In this document: positions 61,705 to 64,000 of the stretch, one piece after another
Position numbering within the stretch: position 1 is the first letter of the stretch
Layout: each line of letters starts with the position of its first letter
From: JACCXE01 sp963718605
GTDB taxonomy: Bacteria; Actinomycetota; Acidimicrobiia; Acidimicrobiales; JACCXE01
DNA: 64,000 nt
Reading direction: 5' to 3'
Assembly: GCA_963718605.1 (NCBI GenBank)
Contig: OY970363.1
Coordinates: forward strand, 1,922,001-1,986,000
The notes under the pieces: generated by a model
Seen by the model: the letters and a program-made list of their open reading frames with translations, nothing else
Told to the model about the DNA's origin: nothing
Database searches by the model: none
Program-made: the position numbers and the translations under genes

Positions 61705-63630
61705 TCAGTACCCCAAGACGGATGCGCCGCCCAGCGAAGAAGTGTCGAGAACGAAATACGAGGTGAGGTCGGCGGGGGACAGTTGGAACTCGGTCGACCA
61801 TTCAGTGCCCGCGATGGTGTGCGTGATGCCCTCGATGTGCTCGTCGATCGACACGGGCGACGCGGTGCCGGGCGGCTGCTGCGTCGTCGTGACGCGGTCA
61901 CCGATCGCGAGGCCGAGCATCAGCGGAAACAACGTCGCTTCGACGCCGTACGGGGTCAGCGTGATCTTCGAGTAACGGAACGGCGGGTCCTTCGCGCGGT
62001 TGACGACCCACTGCGCGTGGTCGCGTGCCTCCGAGTCGCGTTGGAACAGCAGCCCGGTCTTGTTGTAGCCGCGACGGAAGTACTTCCCGATCGATGTCGT
62101 GTCTTTGTAACGCTGCGCGACGCCGCCGGCACGAGACACGATCGCGTCGTTCTTGATGGCATCGACCGCGAAATCCGGTTCGATCTCGTCGTAGTTCACG
62201 CCCGCCGCCTGGTCCGAGAACGTCGCGACCGGCGACGTGTACGGCGACCGCAGCAGCGCCTGCCGGTCACGGAACCGCACCTGCCCGGCCGGCGTGACGA
62301 ACACTGCGCCGTTCTCGGTTTCGGCGATGGCCTTCAACGCGTCGAGCGCGGACCCCGAAAAAGCGGCTGGCTGCATCGTCGAGATCCCCGGCGAAATGTT
62401 CCTGTCCGCGGCCGACCAGCCGGCCGCGTCGAGGATTCGGTTGACTCGCGCGCCGGTATCGTCGCCTGCCCACCCAGTGCCGAAGGCGATGAGGCCATGC
62501 ACGATGGCGTCGGTCGACGACAACGCCGTGTTGTACAACGCGCCGTTCGCGACCGAACCAGCCAAGCCGAACCGGACGCCGGTGCCGGCACCGACATGCC
62601 GGTGGCCGAACGCGATGATCGTCGGCGACGTCGGGAAGACCGGTGAACCCGCGGCGGCACCCGCGCCGGCGAGCCCGTCGACATACAGCACCATCGATGT
62701 CGCCGACGCGCACACCAGCATGATGTGGTGCGGCTTGCCGTCAGCGATCGGCCGCCACGAATACACCGAGCGGGTCTGACCCGCGGACGTCATGAACGCG
62801 CCGACGTAGCCACCAACCCCGGTCCCGAAGCTGCCGGCGCCGCCCAAGTCGTCGATGACCTCGATCGTGACCCCGTAGCCGTTGGTCGTCGTGTCGCGTA
62901 GCTGAAAGATGTAGCGCCGCATCGCCGTCGTCGAGGGATCGGGATCAATCGTCTCGTCGATCTGCACCACGCACTCGACCGTGAACGGATACGCCGTGAT
63001 CGGCCCGCCAGCAATCGACGCGTACTTGCCGCGCTGATCCTCGGCGTGAGCGAAATACGTGCCTGCCATCGACGAGCCCGACACGAGCGACGACGACGTG
63101 GGCCTTCCCTCATACGCACCGTCGAAGGTGCCGGCCACATCGACCATCGAATTGTCTGACGCCGACGAGTCCGACAGGGGCCACCACGCCACCGGCGCGC
63201 TGGTTCGCATCTCGATCTCGAGCGCCGAGCCGGCCAGCGGCGCCGCCGCAAGCGCGATAAACGCGTCAGTTGCTTTGAGACTCACGGCGCCTTCGAACGG
63301 ATAGTTGCTGGACTGTGGCCAGTCCTCGACATAGCCGTTGAAGAGGTCATAAACGACCGCCGCCCACGTCGCGCGCACACGGATGCGTCGCATCGGCAAC
63401 ACGTTCGGCGAATACGGCGACGCCGCGTTGTTCGGGTTAAACCGGCCATCGCTGTTATCGAGAACCAGATCGAGCGTGCCGGCCTCGAACGCATCGAGTT
63501 CCCGTTGGCGGTGCGCGCCGTTGACCCTCATGGACTTCACGAACGCTGAAACGTCTGTCCATGTCGGCACAGCGGCGCCCGGCAACGTCGCGAAAGCGAC
63601 CTCCGTTGTCACAGTCGGAAAACCAGCCAT
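61705..63630 (-). CDS. Phage distal/minor tail protein with LamG-like insert
   Basis: The 641-aa protein opens like actinophage tail proteins (TWTDVSAFVKSMRVNGAHRQ, DLVLDNSDGRFNPNNAASPY). A concanavalin/LamG-like lectin domain occupies about residues 145-375 (VAWWPLSDSSASDNSMVDVA, PHHIMLVCASATSMVLYVDG). The remaining part (NGAVFVTPAGQVRFRDRQAL and the end) resumes the tail fold. Host-glycan binding by the insert is inferred. Start ATG 63630. Confidence 0.85.
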   Translation of the reverse strand: MAGFPTVTTEVAFATLPGAAVPTWTDVSAFVKSMRVNGAHRQRELDAFEAGTLDLVLDNSDGRFNPNNAASPYSPNVLPMRRIRVRATWAAVVYDLFNGYVEDWPQSSNYPFEGAVSLKATDAFIALAAAPLAGSALEIEMRTSAPVAWWPLSDSSASDNSMVDVAGTFDGAYEGRPTSSSLVSGSSMAGTYFAHAEDQRGKYASIAGGPITAYPFTVECVVQIDETIDPDPSTTAMRRYIFQLRDTTTNGYGVTIEVIDDLGGAGSFGTGVGGYVGAFMTSAGQTRSVYSWRPIADGKPHHIMLVCASATSMVLYVDGLAGAGAAAGSPVFPTSPTIIAFGHRHVGAGTGVRFGLAGSVANGALYNTALSSTDAIVHGLIAFGTGWAGDDTGARVNRILDAAGWSAADRNISPGISTMQPAAFSGSALDALKAIAETENGAVFVTPAGQVRFRDRQALLRSPYTSPVATFSDQAAGVNYDEIEPDFAVDAIKNDAIVSRAGGVAQRYKDTTSIGKYFRRGYNKTGLLFQRDSEARDHAQWVVNRAKDPPFRYSKITLTPYGVEATLFPLMLGLAIGDRVTTTQQPPGTASPVSIDEHIEGITHTIAGTEWSTEFQLSPADLTSYFVLDTSSLGGASVLGY

Positions 63631-63633
63631 CGA

Positions 63634-64000
63634 TTAGCTCAGCTTCAGTGTCGAATTCCGCGCCAGCTTCTTCAGCAGCTCGGAGTGGATGTGGTCGACC
63701 AGGAGCGCGGCGAGCTGGCGTTCGCCGCCTGTCGCGTACACCGTCCCCGGCAATGTCAGGAAGACGTTGACACCGCCACCCGACGCAACCGCCGCGTTCG
63801 CAAAACCGGCTGCGCCGCCGCCGTTGGCCATCAGCTGCATTCCGAACCGCTGTGCGACGTCCTCAAGAATCGCTGTCGAGCGGGACCGCTTCGACGGCGA
63901 CAAGGGGATGTAAGCCTCCCCGCCGGTTTCAGGTTCAGCCCACACACGCCACTCGCCAGGCCGCGCGATCTGCGCGACATGGTTCTCGCCGCCGCTCGCA
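63634..64000 (-). CDS. Phage tail tape measure protein (C-terminal end; cut by window edge)
   Basis: The frame is open to the right edge. The C-terminus reads GGENHVAQIARPGEWRVWAE then PETGGEAYIPL, a signature of actinophage tape measure proteins, followed by RSTAILEDVAQRFGM and a Gly/Ala-rich end. About 122 residues are inside the window; the full protein is expected to be very long. It sets tail length. Confidence 0.88.
   Translation of the reverse strand, partial: ASGGENHVAQIARPGEWRVWAEPETGGEAYIPLSPSKRSRSTAILEDVAQRFGMQLMANGGGAAGFANAAVASGGGVNVFLTLPGTVYATGGERQLAALLVDHIHSELLKKLARNSTLKLS

Larger units (their letters stand above)
57961..64000 (-). mobile_element. Tailed prophage, late gene end (continues beyond window)
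   Basis: All ten genes from 58022 to the right edge run on the minus strand in phage order: tape measure, distal tail protein, tail fibre, endolysin, small membrane proteins, accessory proteins. No host-type gene is mixed in. Head, terminase and integrase genes are not in the window, and no attachment-site repeat could be identified. The left boundary is placed between the host gene end (57731) and 58022. Confidence 0.82.

Overview
The window is a high-GC actinobacterial chromosome segment with many GTG/TTG starts and dense gene packing with 4-bp ATGA/GTGA overlaps. Actinobacterial markers include CarD, a DUF3263 protein, a LytR-C protein, an LmeA/DUF2993-like protein, LppM-like and SpoIID/LytB proteins, DisA beside RadA, and an HrcA/CIRCE-controlled groEL. 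The block tilS-hpt-ftsH-folE-folP-folB-folK-DUF2520-panC-panD-nadB-nadC-coaX-lysS-clpC follows the familiar mycobacterial order (tilS-hpt-ftsH-fol-pan-coaX-lysS-clpC) with local changes. My best guess is a deep-branching actinobacterium of the class Acidimicrobiia; this is inferred from gene content, not from a marker tree. Layout. 1-2.9 kb: end of a DUF1800 gene, then an ECF sigma factor (SigR-like), its zinc anti-sigma factor, a 43-aa membrane protein and an F420-associated zincin. 2.9-18.3 kb: tRNA-Ile lysidine synthetase, HPRT, FtsH, the folate operon (with a catalytically dead phosphatase-like protein and a FolK-nucleotidyltransferase fusion), pantothenate and NAD synthesis, type III pantothenate kinase and LysS. 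18.3-34.6 kb: RNA methyltransferase, polyprenyl synthase, ClpC, USP, LppM-like lipoprotein, RadA-DisA, thioesterase, FAD/Rieske protein, Crp regulator, CarD-IspD-IspF-RlmB, a SigH-type sigma factor with a good promoter, and tRNA-Thr(UGU). 34.6-35.1 kb: gene-free and unusually rich in repeats and palindromes. 35.1-43.0 kb: DUF3263, LytR-C, OtsB, OtsA, glycerate kinase, AI-2E transporter, GpgS-like glycosyltransferase and a TMEM175 channel, which looks like a compatible-solute locus. 43.1-47.0 kb: a SAM-I riboswitch in front of a threonine-synthase-like gene and a MoaD/CysO-like sulfur carrier, then a DUF2079-GT2 fusion. 47.0-57.7 kb: CIRCE-groEL, M48 protease, SpoIID protein, DinB protein and a branched-chain amino-acid ABC transporter (livFGMHK). 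57.9-64.0 kb: the end of a tailed prophage (tape measure, distal tail, fibre, endolysin, small membrane proteins), all on the minus strand. Two things need emphasis. First, the sequence carries at least a dozen frame breaks, nearly all in the same direction and nearly all repaired by restoring one GC/CG (or CC) dinucleotide. They hit lysS and the whole liv operon, so I read them as a systematic sequence error rather than gene decay. Second, the most interesting biology is the SAM-riboswitch/ThrC-like/MoaD unit (a possible protein-thiocarboxylate homocysteine route), the pseudophosphatase inside the folate operon, and the two domain fusions.
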